Shown in pieces: positions 50,776-58,961 of a stretch of DNA of 64,000 nt (position 1 is the first letter of the stretch; each line of letters opens with the position of its first letter). The notes below the pieces were generated by a model. That model saw only the letters and a program-made list of their open reading frames with translations, searched no databases and had not been told where the DNA came from. The position numbers and the translations under genes were made by a program. The DNA comes from Streptomyces yatensis (lineage in GTDB: Bacteria; Actinomycetota; Actinomycetes; Streptomycetales; Streptomycetaceae): the NCBI RefSeq assembly GCF_018069625.1, contig NZ_CP072941.1, forward strand, positions 2,604,001-2,668,000, read 5' to 3'.

Positions 50776-52196
50776 GGGGTGTCTCCTTCGGTGGTTGCGT
50801 TCGTCAGGCCGGCGAGGCGGAGGAGCAGGGTTTTGACGTCGGTGGCGGCCACGTGGCCGCTCACCGCGCCGGGCTGGGAGCAGAGGAGGACGGGTCCGTC
50901 CTCCTCGCGGTCCGGGAGGCGGCCGTGGCTGCCGCGCACAGGGGACGGATCGAGCGGGACGACGGCCATGCGGTAGCGCATCCCGGTCTTCTTGCGGGCC
51001 AGCGCGGTGGCGGCCCGCACCCGCACATAGGGGTCCTTGGGGTCCATGAACAGCTCGGCCGGGTCATAGCCGGGCTTGCGGTGGATCTCCACGAGCTGGG
51101 CGAAGTCGGGCGCGCGGGCGTCGTCGAGCCAGTAGTAGTACGTGAACCAGGCGTCCGGCGCGGCCACCGCGACCAGCTCCCCGGAGCGGGGATGGTCCAG
51201 CCCGTGGGCCTTCTTGCCCTCGTCGTCGAGGAGTTCGGCGATCCCGGGCAGTCCGGCCAGGGCGGCTCGGGTGGCGTCCAGGTCCTCGGCGCGGCGCACA
51301 TACACATGGGCGAGCTGATGGTCGGCGACCGCGAAGGCCCTGGAGGCGCCGGGGTCCAGATACTCCATGCCGTCCTGGGTGTGCACCTCCAGCAGCCCGG
51401 CGCGGCGCAGCGCCCGGTTGATGTCCACGGGCCGGGAGACCCGGGTGATGCCGTACTCGGACAGCGCCACGACGGTGCGGCCGCGGGCGGTGGCATCGTC
51501 GAGCAGCGGGCCGAGGGCGGTGTCGAGCTCGGTGGCGGCGGCGTGGGAGCGGGGGTCGTCGGGGCCGTACCGCTGGAGGTCGTAGTCCAGATGCGGAAGG
51601 TAGGTCAGCACCAGATCGGTGGGGCTGGTCCGCAGGATGTGGCGGGTGGCGTCGATGATCCACTGCGAGGAGACCAGATCGGCGCCCGGCCCCCAGAAGT
51701 GGAAGAGCGGGAAGGTGCCGAGCCGCGCGGTGAGTTCGTCGTGCAGCGCGGGGGGCCGGGTGTAGCAGTCCGGCTCCTTGCGGCCGTCGGCGTAGTAGAC
51801 GGGGCGCGGGGTGACGGTGATGTCGGTGTCCGAGCCCATCGCGTACCACCAGCAGATGTTGGCCACCGTGTAGCCGGGGTGGGCGCGGCGGGCGGCGTCC
51901 CACAGCTTGTCGCCGCCTACCAGGCCGTTGTGCTGCCGCCACAGCAGCACCTCGCCCATCTCGCGGAAGTACCAGCCGTTGCCGACGATGCCGTGTTCGG
52001 CGGGGGTGGTGCCGGTGAGGAACGTCGACTGGGCGGCGCAGGTGACGGCGGGCAGCACGGTGCCCAGCGCGGCGTGGGAGCCGGAGCGGGCGAGGGCCTT
52101 GAGGCGCGGCATATGGTCCAGCAGCCGTGGGGTCAGCCCGACGACGTCGAGGACGAGGAGGGGGGTCGGGCCGCCCCTGCCGCTCATCTCACTCAT
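50772..52196 (-). CDS. Type I phosphodiesterase/nucleotide pyrophosphatase (EboF-like)
   Basis: This 474-residue alkaline-phosphatase-superfamily enzyme has the first metal Asp in LLVLDVVGLTPRLLDHM, the Thr nucleophile in AVTCAAQSTFLTGTTPAEHG, YLPHLDYDLQRYGPDD, and the metal His/Asp in AFAVADHQLAHVYVR. It would cleave a phosphodiester or pyrophosphate bond. No signal peptide is visible. Ebo clusters of other bacteria contain a gene of this family (EboF), and I assign it to that slot by context. ATG 52196 overlaps the EboE stop (ATGA), and its own stop overlaps the isomerase start. In a prenyl-transfer pathway it could trim a nucleotide- or phosphate-linked intermediate (inference). Confidence 0.88.
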   Translation of the reverse strand: MSEMSGRGGPTPLLVLDVVGLTPRLLDHMPRLKALARSGSHAALGTVLPAVTCAAQSTFLTGTTPAEHGIVGNGWYFREMGEVLLWRQHNGLVGGDKLWDAARRAHPGYTVANICWWYAMGSDTDITVTPRPVYYADGRKEPDCYTRPPALHDELTARLGTFPLFHFWGPGADLVSSQWIIDATRHILRTSPTDLVLTYLPHLDYDLQRYGPDDPRSHAAATELDTALGPLLDDATARGRTVVALSEYGITRVSRPVDINRALRRAGLLEVHTQDGMEYLDPGASRAFAVADHQLAHVYVRRAEDLDATRAALAGLPGIAELLDDEGKKAHGLDHPRSGELVAVAAPDAWFTYYYWLDDARAPDFAQLVEIHRKPGYDPAELFMDPKDPYVRVRAATALARKKTGMRYRMAVVPLDPSPVRGSHGRLPDREEDGPVLLCSQPGAVSGHVAATDVKTLLLRLAGLTNATTEGDTP

Positions 52197-53371
52197 GGCA
52201 GCTCCTTGAGGCCGAGGTCGGTCAGCAGGTCGCGGGCGAGGGCGAGTTCGGCGGCGATGCCGTCGGCGAGCCGGTCGCGGGTGCGGGGGCGCAGCTCGGG
52301 CGGGAGCGCCTGCCAGGTGTAGGTCTCCACCTCGAGGTGGCGGGTCAGCGGGGCGGGCCCGCCGACGAGCCGGGCCAGCGCGTCGGCCAGCACCGGGAGG
52401 GTGGAGGTGAGCGGGGGCTCGGGCGGGGCGTGCAGCGGCACATGGAAGTGGGACCGCCAGGGCCCGGTGTCGCCGAGCCCGCCCGCGAGCGCCTCGTCGA
52501 GGTCGTCGGTGCCGTGGACGCCGCCCTCGGGGGCCCGGGTGCGGGTCTGGTGGAGGAAGCGGGGCTCGGCGAACGCCGCGAGGGCCTCCCGCACCCCGGG
52601 CCGCGCCGGGTCCTCGGCGTGCAGCGCGGCGGACAGCTGCGCCTTGACGACCGGGACCCCGGCGGCGGTGAGCGCGTCGACGGCCGTGTGCGGGTCCTCG
52701 AACTGCGTCGCCAGGTGGCAGGTGTCCAGGCAGACGCCGATCCGGTCCAGGGGCGGGCCGCCGGGTGCGGTGAGCGCCTCGATGGCCTGCCCGGTCGTCT
52801 CCACGGTGCAGCCGGGCTCGGGCTCCAGGCCGATGCGCACGGAGCGGCCGGTGAGCTCCTGGATGGCGTCGAGCCGCTGGGCGAGGGTGGTGAGGTGGCG
52901 GCGGGCGGTGCGGGCCCGTTCGGCGTCGAAGGGGGTGCGCCAGGCCAGCGGCAGGGTGGAGACGGAGCCGTCGGAGATGTCGTCGGGGAGCAGCGCGGCC
53001 AGCAGCCGGGCCAGATGGGTGGTGTGCTCCAGCCGCTCCGGATCGGTCCAGTCGGGCTTGTAGACGCGGTACTTGACCTCCTGGGCGCCGAACCCTTCGT
53101 ACGGGAAGCCGTTGAGGGTGACCACCTCCAGGCCGCGGGTGTCCAGCGCGGTGCGCAGTTTGCGGAGTTCGGCGGGGTCGGCGCTCAGGGTGCGGGCGGC
53201 GTCGCGGGCCAGCCACAGGCCGATGCCGAGCCGGTCGCGGCCCAGGCGGCGGCGCACGGGTTCGCAGTACAGCCGCAGCTGCTCCACGACGCCGTCGAGG
53301 TCTTCGGCGGGGTGGACGTTGGTGCAGTAGGCGAGGTGGACGGTGGAGCCGTCGGGGTGGCGGAAGCGCAT
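52193..53371 (-). CDS. eboE: Metabolite traffic protein EboE (xylose-isomerase-like barrel)
   Basis: This 392-residue TIM barrel begins HLAYCTNVHPAEDLDGVVEQ, a hallmark of EboE, and has the LEPEPGCTVET and DTCHLATQFEDP metal-binding blocks of xylose-isomerase-like proteins. A late HFHVPLHAPPEP segment is also conserved in the family. EboE belongs to the ebo cluster that, from published work in cyanobacteria, is needed to move a scytonemin precursor to the periplasm; the molecular reaction is not established. It lies ten bases after EboB and overlaps the phosphodiesterase by four bases. Its family is firm; its chemistry is open. Confidence 0.9.
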   Translation of the reverse strand: MRFRHPDGSTVHLAYCTNVHPAEDLDGVVEQLRLYCEPVRRRLGRDRLGIGLWLARDAARTLSADPAELRKLRTALDTRGLEVVTLNGFPYEGFGAQEVKYRVYKPDWTDPERLEHTTHLARLLAALLPDDISDGSVSTLPLAWRTPFDAERARTARRHLTTLAQRLDAIQELTGRSVRIGLEPEPGCTVETTGQAIEALTAPGGPPLDRIGVCLDTCHLATQFEDPHTAVDALTAAGVPVVKAQLSAALHAEDPARPGVREALAAFAEPRFLHQTRTRAPEGGVHGTDDLDEALAGGLGDTGPWRSHFHVPLHAPPEPPLTSTLPVLADALARLVGGPAPLTRHLEVETYTWQALPPELRPRTRDRLADGIAAELALARDLLTDLGLKELP

Positions 53372-53381
53372 GGTGTCCTCC

Positions 53382-54269
53382 TCACCGTTCCGTCGGCGCG
53401 GCGGCCGGGGCGCCGCCGCCGCGCAGGATGGAGTTGCCCTCGTGGGTGGCGGTGGCCTCGGTCTCCGCGCTGTCGAGGTCGAGGTCCAGGCGGCCGCTGA
53501 GCCCGTAGAACGCGACCGGGTTGCGCCACAGCACCTGGTCGACGTCGTCCTCGGTGAACCCCTCGGCGCGCATCAGGTCGCCGACCTTGCGGGTCTTGAG
53601 CGGATCGCTCCTCCCCCAGTCGGCGGCGGAGTTGACCAGGACCCGCGCGGTTCCGTACTCGCGCAGGATCGCGACCATCCGCTCCTCGTCCATCTTGGTG
53701 TCGGGATAGACGGAGAAGCCCAGCCAGCAGCCGCTGTCCTTGGCCTCCTTGACGGTGGTCTCGTTGAGGTGGTCGACCAGGACGCGGTCCATGGGCAGCG
53801 CGGACTCCTTGACGACGTCGAGGGTGCGGCGCAGTCCGGCCAGCTTGTCGCGGTGCGGGGTGTGCACGAGGGCGGGCAGGCCGTGGTCGGCGGCGAGCCG
53901 CAGCTGGGCGGCGAGGGCGGTGTCCTCGGCCGGGGTCATCGAGTCGTAGCCGATCTCGCCCACGGCCACGACGCCGTCCTTGACGAGATAGCGCGGCAGC
54001 TCGTCCAGGACGGGGGCGCAGCGCGGGTCGTTGGCCTCCTTGGGGTTGAGCGCGAGGGTGCAGTGGTGGGCGATGCCGTGCTGGGCGGCCCGGAACGGCT
54101 CCCAGCCGAGGAGGGAGTCGAAGTAGTCGTAGAAGCTGGCGGGCGAGGTGCGCGGCTGTCCGAGCCAGAAGGATGGCTCGACGACGGCGCGCACCCCCGC
54201 GGCGTACATGGCCTCGTAGTCGTCGGTGGTGCGGGAGGTCATATGGATGTGCGGGTCGAAGATGCGCAT
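53382..54269 (-). CDS. eboB: TatD-like metal-dependent hydrolase (EboB)
   Basis: This 295-residue TatD/amidohydrolase-fold protein has the metal-binding HxH in MRIFDPHIHMTSRTTDDYEA. Further metal residues are the Glu in GEIGYDS, LVHTPHRDKL, LVDHLNETTVKEA and the Asp in LVNSAADWG. It matches EboB of ebo clusters rather than the DNase-like TatD, lacking some of that group's signatures. It is probably a hydrolase on a small molecule in the cytosol. The ATG at 54269 overlaps the EboA TGA by one base (TGATG), so the two are coupled. Its job in the pathway is unknown. Confidence 0.9.
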   Translation of the reverse strand: MRIFDPHIHMTSRTTDDYEAMYAAGVRAVVEPSFWLGQPRTSPASFYDYFDSLLGWEPFRAAQHGIAHHCTLALNPKEANDPRCAPVLDELPRYLVKDGVVAVGEIGYDSMTPAEDTALAAQLRLAADHGLPALVHTPHRDKLAGLRRTLDVVKESALPMDRVLVDHLNETTVKEAKDSGCWLGFSVYPDTKMDEERMVAILREYGTARVLVNSAADWGRSDPLKTRKVGDLMRAEGFTEDDVDQVLWRNPVAFYGLSGRLDLDLDSAETEATATHEGNSILRGGGAPAAAPTER

Positions 54270-55147
54270 CAGGACTCCTCGCGGGTCAGGGCGCGGGTGG
54301 GGGCCGTCGTGGCGGTCGGGGACGTCGCGGCTGTCGGGGGCGGTGCGGCGGTTTGGGACGTCTCGGCTGTCGGGGACGTCGCGGCGGTTTGGGACGTCGC
54401 GGCGGTTTCGGACGTCGCGGCGGTTTCGGACGTCAGGGCCAGTACGCGGTCGAGATCGGCGGGCACGGGGCGGCCGGCGGCGGTGCGCTCGCGGGCGTAG
54501 TCGGTGAGCATGCGGGCCAGCTCGGCGTCCCCGCGCGCCCGGCGCTCCCATTCGGCGACGGCGGTGAGCGGGACGCCGGTGAACAGGCACTTGAGCACGG
54601 CCTGCCGCCAGCTGTGCGGCGAGAGGTGACGAGCGGCGTACGGGCCGACGGCGGCGGCCACCAGCCGGGTGTCGTTGGTCCGCAGGGCGTCCTCGACGAG
54701 CGGGACGGCGTCCGGGGCGTCGAGACGGAGATGCGGCAGCGCGAGGAGCACGGCGCGGCGCTCGGCGGCGGTGCCCTGCGCGTACAGCCTCGCGGCGGTC
54801 GGCGCGTCCGCGTCGGCGGCGTGGAGGAGCAGGATGCGGGCGGCGTCGGGGAGGTCGTGGGGAAGGCCGTGGGGGGTGGGGTCCCCTGCGGCGGGTCGAG
54901 CGCTCCGGACGTGACGGCCCGCGGCGGCGAAGTCCAGCTCCCAGCGGGCGGGACCGGAAGCGGGGCCGGAGCCGGGACCGGAAGCGGGGCCGGAGCCTGG
55001 ACCGGGACCGGAAGTGGAGCCGGAGTCGGAATCGTCCGCCTGCGGCCCGGTGTTCGCCGCCTCCGTCAGGGCCCTGGCCAGCCAGGCGCGTCCTGCCTCG
55101 TCCAGTCGCCGCTCCACGGCGGCGCGCAGCTCGGTCGGGGTCAGCAC
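54269..55147 (-). CDS. eboA: EboA-domain protein with repetitive linker and tail
   Basis: This 292-residue EboA-family protein starts at GTG 55147 (VLTPTELRAAVERRLDEAGR). The core is all-helical (LPDAARILLLHAADADAPTA, LYAQGTAAERRAVLLALPHL, SWRQAVLKCLFTGVPLTAVA, GDAELARMLTDYARERTAAG). It is broken by a Gly-Ser-Pro linker near residues 40-60 and ends in a Thr-Ser-Ala repeat tail. EboA has no known enzymatic activity; in ebo clusters it is a core, always-present gene. The start overlaps the preceding isomerase by seven bases. Both low-complexity tracts are encoded by in-phase tandem repeats, which look like lineage-specific growth of non-essential regions. Confidence 0.88.
   Translation of the reverse strand: MLTPTELRAAVERRLDEAGRAWLARALTEAANTGPQADDSDSGSTSGPGPGSGPASGPGSGPASGPARWELDFAAAGRHVRSARPAAGDPTPHGLPHDLPDAARILLLHAADADAPTAARLYAQGTAAERRAVLLALPHLRLDAPDAVPLVEDALRTNDTRLVAAAVGPYAARHLSPHSWRQAVLKCLFTGVPLTAVAEWERRARGDAELARMLTDYARERTAAGRPVPADLDRVLALTSETAATSETAATSQTAATSPTAETSQTAAPPPTAATSPTATTAPTRALTREES
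54309..54434. repeat. Degenerate 18-bp tandem repeats in the EboA tail
   Basis: The unit gcggcggtttsggacgtc and variants is repeated about six to seven times, coding Thr-Ser/Ala hexapeptides such as TSETAA at the C-terminus of EboA. The period is in phase, so copy-number changes would preserve the downstream start overlap. Confidence 0.85.
54952..55024. repeat. 24-bp tandem repeats in the EboA linker
   Basis: Units resembling ggaccggaagcggggccgga repeat about three times and encode Gly-Ser-Pro (GPGSGPAS) linker residues between the first helix and the core of EboA. Confidence 0.8.
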
Positions 55148-56025
55148 CGGACGCCGCCCTCGATCGCGGCCCGTTCGGCGTCCTGGAGGAAGCGCAGGGA
55201 GGTGCGGGCCAGTTCGGGACCGGCGTGGGAGTGGCGGGGCAGTTCGACGCCGACGAGCCCCCGGTACCCGGCGGCGTGCAGCGCCTCCAGGACCGGCGGG
55301 AAGTCGATCTCCCCCGCGCCGAACGGCAGATGCTCGTGCACTCCCCTCCGCATGTCCTCGATCTGCACATGCCGCACCCAGGGCGCCGCCGCGCGCACGC
55401 ACTCGGCGGGCGGCTCGGGCTCCAGGCACTGGCAGTGGCCGATGTCGAGGGTGAGGCCGAGGGCGGCCGGATCGCCGAGTGCCGTGCGCAGCCGGTGGAA
55501 TCCGGCGAGGTCGGCGAGGAGATGCCCCGGCTCCGGCTCGACAGCGAGGGCCGTGCCCGCCGCCTCAGCGGCGACGACCACCGGCGCGAGGGCGTCCGCG
55601 AGCCGCCGCCACGCCGTCTCCTCGGACTCGCCGGGCGGCAGCACCCCGCTGAAGCCGTGCACGGCCGGCGCCCCGAGGTCGGCCGCCACCCGTACGGCCC
55701 GCAGCAGCAGATCGACACGGGCGCCGCGGGCCTCGGGGTCCGGGTCGAGCAGGGTGGGGTGGTGCTTGCGCCGGGCGTCGAGAACGTACCGGGCGCCGGT
55801 CTCGATCGCGACGCCGAGGCCGAGCCGCTCGAGGTCGCGGCCGACGCGGCGGGTGCGGGCGGCGAGGTCCGGGGCGAGCGGGTCGAGATGCATATGGTCG
55901 AGGGTCAGCGAGACGCCGTCGTAGCCGAGGTCGGCGAGCAGCGCGAGGGCGTCGGTCAGACGGAGGTCGGTCAGACCGTTGGTGCCGTAGGCGAAGCGCA
56001 GGGGTTCCGGGCGGGGACGGCTCAT
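55141..56025 (-). CDS. Sugar phosphate isomerase/epimerase-like TIM barrel
   Basis: This 294-residue AP-endonuclease-2-like barrel starts LRFAYGTNGLTDLRLTDALA. Metal-ligand regions are ALAVEPEPGHLLAD, TLDIGHCQCLEPEP, VRHVQIEDMRRGVHEHLPFG and GLVGVELPRHSHAGPELART. The VHEHLPFGAGEIDFPPVLEA stretch is typical of inositol-catabolism-type isomerases. It sits between UbiA and EboA with overlapping ends (stop/start ATGA with UbiA), so it is an integral step: isomerising or epimerising a sugar or inositol-derived unit. No signal peptide is present, unlike the paralogue ending the operon. Confidence 0.9.
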   Translation of the reverse strand: MSRPRPEPLRFAYGTNGLTDLRLTDALALLADLGYDGVSLTLDHMHLDPLAPDLAARTRRVGRDLERLGLGVAIETGARYVLDARRKHHPTLLDPDPEARGARVDLLLRAVRVAADLGAPAVHGFSGVLPPGESEETAWRRLADALAPVVVAAEAAGTALAVEPEPGHLLADLAGFHRLRTALGDPAALGLTLDIGHCQCLEPEPPAECVRAAAPWVRHVQIEDMRRGVHEHLPFGAGEIDFPPVLEALHAAGYRGLVGVELPRHSHAGPELARTSLRFLQDAERAAIEGGVRC

Positions 56026-57176
56026 GTGGCGCTGACCTTTCTCGACAGCCGTCGGGCGACGGGCATCAGCGCGAGCAACCCCGCCGCCGTCCGGTGCGCC
56101 CCGGCGCGGGAGGCGAGCACGGCCTGAAGCGGGATCATCGCGCGGATGCCGCTGCCGACGGCGCGCTGGAGGAAGTACGGGGAGGGATTGAGCGCGGCAT
56201 CCGCCAACGGCCGGGCGACCGTGGCCACATAGCCTCCGGCGAGCACGACCCCGGCGAGGGCCGCGAAGCGGCCGGCCGCCGCGCCGGGCGCGGGGATGGC
56301 CCCGCTGTTCCGGGTCGGCGCGGCCCCCACGACGGCCGCGAAGCGGCTCGTCGATCGCGTACGGCCGATCGCCGTGGCCACCACGGCGGCAACGGCACCA
56401 CCGGTGCTCTGGTCACCTCCGGGCGCGCCGCGCCGGTTCGGCACGGTGGCCGCTTTGGCGGGCGTGGCCACCGGGGGCCTGCCCGCCTCGCGGCCGCGGC
56501 CCGGGGGCCGATCGGTCGTGGTGGCGGGGCGGGCCGGACGTCTGGTCGCGGCCCAGGCGATTGCCGTGCCCACCGCGAGGGCGCCGAGGGGGGCCGCCGA
56601 GGAGCCGCCGACGGCCTCCCGGCGGGAGACCGTGGTCACCGCGAGGGTGTGGGCGCCCAGGAGGGCGGCCGGGGCCAGGGCGTTGCGCAGGGCGGCGGGG
56701 GCGGAGGCGGTGGCGCCGAGGAGGAGGTCCAGCGCGCGGGCGGCGGCCATGGCGGGCGGACCCGCGGGGGTGTTCTTCAGCCCCAGGTCGTACGCCCACA
56801 CCGTGCCCGCCAGGGCCGTCGCCGTGGTGAGGGCCGGGCGGCCCGCGGCGGCCGCGCAGAGCAGCCCGGCGGCGGTCAGCCCGGTCGCGGCGGTCAGCGC
56901 GGCGCCCGGGGCGATACGGCCCGACGGCAGCGGGCGGCCGGGGCGCTCCACGGCGTCGATCTCCCGGTCCGCCCAGTCGTTGAGCGCCATGCCCGCCTCG
57001 TACAGGCACAGCGACGCGCAGACCGCGAGCGCGGTGCCCCGGTTGGGGCCGCACCGGGCCGCGGCCGCGCCCGCCAGGGCGTCACCGGGCACGGTGAACA
57101 GGGCCGACACCCGCAGCAGTTCGGCCCAGTCGCCCCAGTTCCCCCAGCCCCCGGGCTCCCCCGCCGCCCGCGTCAT
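56022..57176 (-). CDS. eboC: UbiA-family prenyltransferase (EboC) with a large loop insertion
   Basis: This 384-residue polytopic membrane prenyltransferase has the first Asp-rich motif in MALNDWADREIDAVERPGRP and the second around WAYDLGLKNTPAG. It transfers a prenyl group from a diphosphate to a small acceptor. EboC homologues usually have about 290-320 residues; here about 90 residues (roughly 210-300) of Ala/Pro/Arg/Gly-rich sequence, for example RPPGRGREAGRPPVATPAKA, interrupt the fold between late helices. The ATG at 57176 overlaps the inositol-phosphate-synthase stop (ATGA). Acceptor and donor are unknown; an inositol-derived or polyol acceptor is suggested by the neighbouring gene. 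Confidence 0.87.
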   Translation of the reverse strand: MTRAAGEPGGWGNWGDWAELLRVSALFTVPGDALAGAAAARCGPNRGTALAVCASLCLYEAGMALNDWADREIDAVERPGRPLPSGRIAPGAALTAATGLTAAGLLCAAAAGRPALTTATALAGTVWAYDLGLKNTPAGPPAMAAARALDLLLGATASAPAALRNALAPAALLGAHTLAVTTVSRREAVGGSSAAPLGALAVGTAIAWAATRRPARPATTTDRPPGRGREAGRPPVATPAKAATVPNRRGAPGGDQSTGGAVAAVVATAIGRTRSTSRFAAVVGAAPTRNSGAIPAPGAAAGRFAALAGVVLAGGYVATVARPLADAALNPSPYFLQRAVGSGIRAMIPLQAVLASRAGAHRTAAGLLALMPVARRLSRKVSAT

Positions 57177-58315
57177 GAGCGGCCCCGCAGCCGTCCGGCG
57201 AGGCCGACCAGCGCCGCGTACTGGTCGGCGAGGGCGGCCGGGCCGCCGTCCGGGTCCTTGAAGTAGAAGCCGAGTTCGGGGAGCGGGCCGGTGAGGCCGA
57301 CCTCGTGGGCGCGGGCGGTCAGCCGGGCCAGGTCGAGGACGAGCGGTGCGGCGAGGGCCGAGTCGCAGCCCTGCCAGATGGTCTGCAGAACCATCCGGGA
57401 GCCGAGGAAGCCCTCGAAGGCCACATGGTCCCACGCGGTCTTCCAGTCGCCGAGCGCGGGCACGTTGTCGATGTGCAGCTCACCGTCGGGGAGTTCGCCG
57501 AGGGTGTCGGAGAGGACCCGCGCCTTCCCCGCGTTCTTGGCCGCCGCGGCGCCCGGGTCGGCGAGGGCGGCGCCGTCGCCGCCGCCGAGGAGGTTCGTAC
57601 CGGACCAGCTCCGTACGGCCAGCGCCCGCTGGGCGAACATCGGCGCGAGGACGGACCGCAGCAGCGTCTGCCCGGTCTTGCCGTCGCGCCCCGCGTACGG
57701 CAGCCCGGAGCGCTCGGCGCGCTCGCGCAACCGGGGGTGGTGGAGCCCGGTGGAGGGGGTGAAGTTGACGTACGGGCATCCGGCGCGCAGCGCGGCGGCC
57801 GCGTAGAGGGAGCTGGGCGGCAGGGTCCCGGGGTCCTCCGGAGCCGCCTCGGTGGAGGCGACGTTGACGACGACGGCGCGGGCCAGCCCGTGCGTACGGA
57901 GGAAGTCGGTGAGGTCCGCCGCGAAGGCCGCGATCAGCTCCTCCTCACCGCGGCCGTCGCCGGGCTGCGGCCCGCCGGGGCGTACGGCCGCGTCGGCGGT
58001 GGCGAGCTCGGCCCGTACGGCGGCGGGCAGCCCATGCGGCAGCACCCCGTCGGCGGCCAGTGCCTCGGCCCGCTTGGGCAGCGGGGTCGTGGCGGTGTCA
58101 TGGCCGCCGAAGACGAGGTCGGCGAGTGCGGGAAGGCCGCTGTCCGCGAACGGCGCGGTCTCGGTGACCATGCCGGTCGCCGGCTGCAACCCCCCGGCGA
58201 CGGCGGCACAGCCCGCCACGGCGGTGGTGGCGACGGAGCCGCGCGCGCCGATGAGCCAGACCCCCGTACGGGGTGCGTCGCGGGGTGGGGTGATGTCGTC
58301 GGGGCGGGTGGTCAC
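57173..58315 (-). CDS. Myo-inositol-1-phosphate (inositol-3-phosphate) synthase homologue
   Basis: This 380-residue homologue has the Rossmann opening GVWLIGARGSVATTAVAG, VVVNVASTEAAPED, CPYVNFTPSTGLHHPRLRER, catalytic-loop-like GRDGKTGQTLLRSVLAPMFA with a conserved Lys, GTNLLGGGDG and HIDNVPALGDWKTAWDHVAF. Family enzymes cyclise glucose-6-phosphate through NAD-dependent aldol chemistry. GTG 58315 is chosen over ATG 58348 because GGGAGG stands seven bases upstream. It is the first gene of the ebo-type operon. Other ebo clusters have a dehydroquinate-synthase-like sugar phosphate cyclase (EboD); this unrelated cyclase may fill that role. Confidence 0.88.
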   Translation of the reverse strand: MTTRPDDITPPRDAPRTGVWLIGARGSVATTAVAGCAAVAGGLQPATGMVTETAPFADSGLPALADLVFGGHDTATTPLPKRAEALAADGVLPHGLPAAVRAELATADAAVRPGGPQPGDGRGEEELIAAFAADLTDFLRTHGLARAVVVNVASTEAAPEDPGTLPPSSLYAAAALRAGCPYVNFTPSTGLHHPRLRERAERSGLPYAGRDGKTGQTLLRSVLAPMFAQRALAVRSWSGTNLLGGGDGAALADPGAAAAKNAGKARVLSDTLGELPDGELHIDNVPALGDWKTAWDHVAFEGFLGSRMVLQTIWQGCDSALAAPLVLDLARLTARAHEVGLTGPLPELGFYFKDPDGGPAALADQYAALVGLAGRLRGRS

Positions 58316-58459
58316 TGGCTGCCTCCCGGGTGGGCGTGGGTTGCGCATGTGGTTCGAGTGCCGCGGATCCGCGAATCCGCGTTCGCGGCGGCGGTACGTG
58401 GGCGGCGCCGGTTCGCTCGTGTCGAGTGGGAGTCGGGGCGGATGGCTCCAGGGCCGAGG

Positions 58460-58830
58460 TCTGGTGGCCGAGGTCGGGTGGTCGGCGTCGGGCGGGTCAA
58501 GACCGAGGTCCGGTGGTCGGGGTCCGGTGGTCGACGTTGGACGGGTGGTCGCGTCAGGCCGTCGGGGCCGGGTGGTCGGGGGCGGGTCGAGACCGAGGTC
58601 CGGTGGTCGAGGCCAGGTGGTCGGGAACGGATGGGTCGAGGCCGAGGCCGGGTGGTCGCCGTCGGACGGATCGAGGCCGAGGCCGGGTGGTCCGGGTCGG
58701 GCCGTCGGGGTCGGGTGGTCGAGGCCCGGTGGTCGGGGGGCGGACGGGCCGAGGCCGGGTGGCCGGAGCCGGACGGGTCGGGGGCGGACGGGTTGGGGGC
58801 GAGGTCAGGTGGTCGGGGTCGGGCGGGTCG
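58460..58830. repeat. Degenerate G-rich repeat array with GGTGGTCG core
   Basis: The word GGTGGTCG (or close variants) recurs about a dozen times in 370 bases, linked by gaggccgaggccg and gagaccgaggtcc blocks that themselves recur. The plus strand is strongly G-rich over C, giving marked GC skew. Runs of GG at short spacing could form G-quadruplexes. It lies upstream of the ebo operon. Confidence 0.85.
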
Positions 58831-58909
58831 GGGCGTGGAGCCTCCGTGCGGTCGGGGCGCGGAGCGCCTCGGGCGGTCGGGGGCTCCTCGCGGAGTTCCG
58901 GGGCCACCG

Positions 58910-58961
58910 GGCCACCCCGGGCCTCCGGGCCCAGGCCCCCGCCCGGAGCCCCGGGGTGGCC
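58910..58961. terminator. 21-bp near-perfect hairpin downstream of the ThuA gene
   Basis: GGCCACCCCGGG at 58910-58921 pairs with CCCGGGGTGGCC at 58950-58961, and inside it CTCCGGGC pairs with GCCCGGAG. One C-C mismatch separates the two perfect stems, with a 10-base loop. It lies about 190 bases past the ThuA stop and should terminate or insulate that transcript from the ebo operon. Confidence 0.75.

Noticed and set aside
58460..58830. CRISPR array
   Set aside because: Repeats are degenerate, unevenly spaced, with no uniform spacers and no cas genes.
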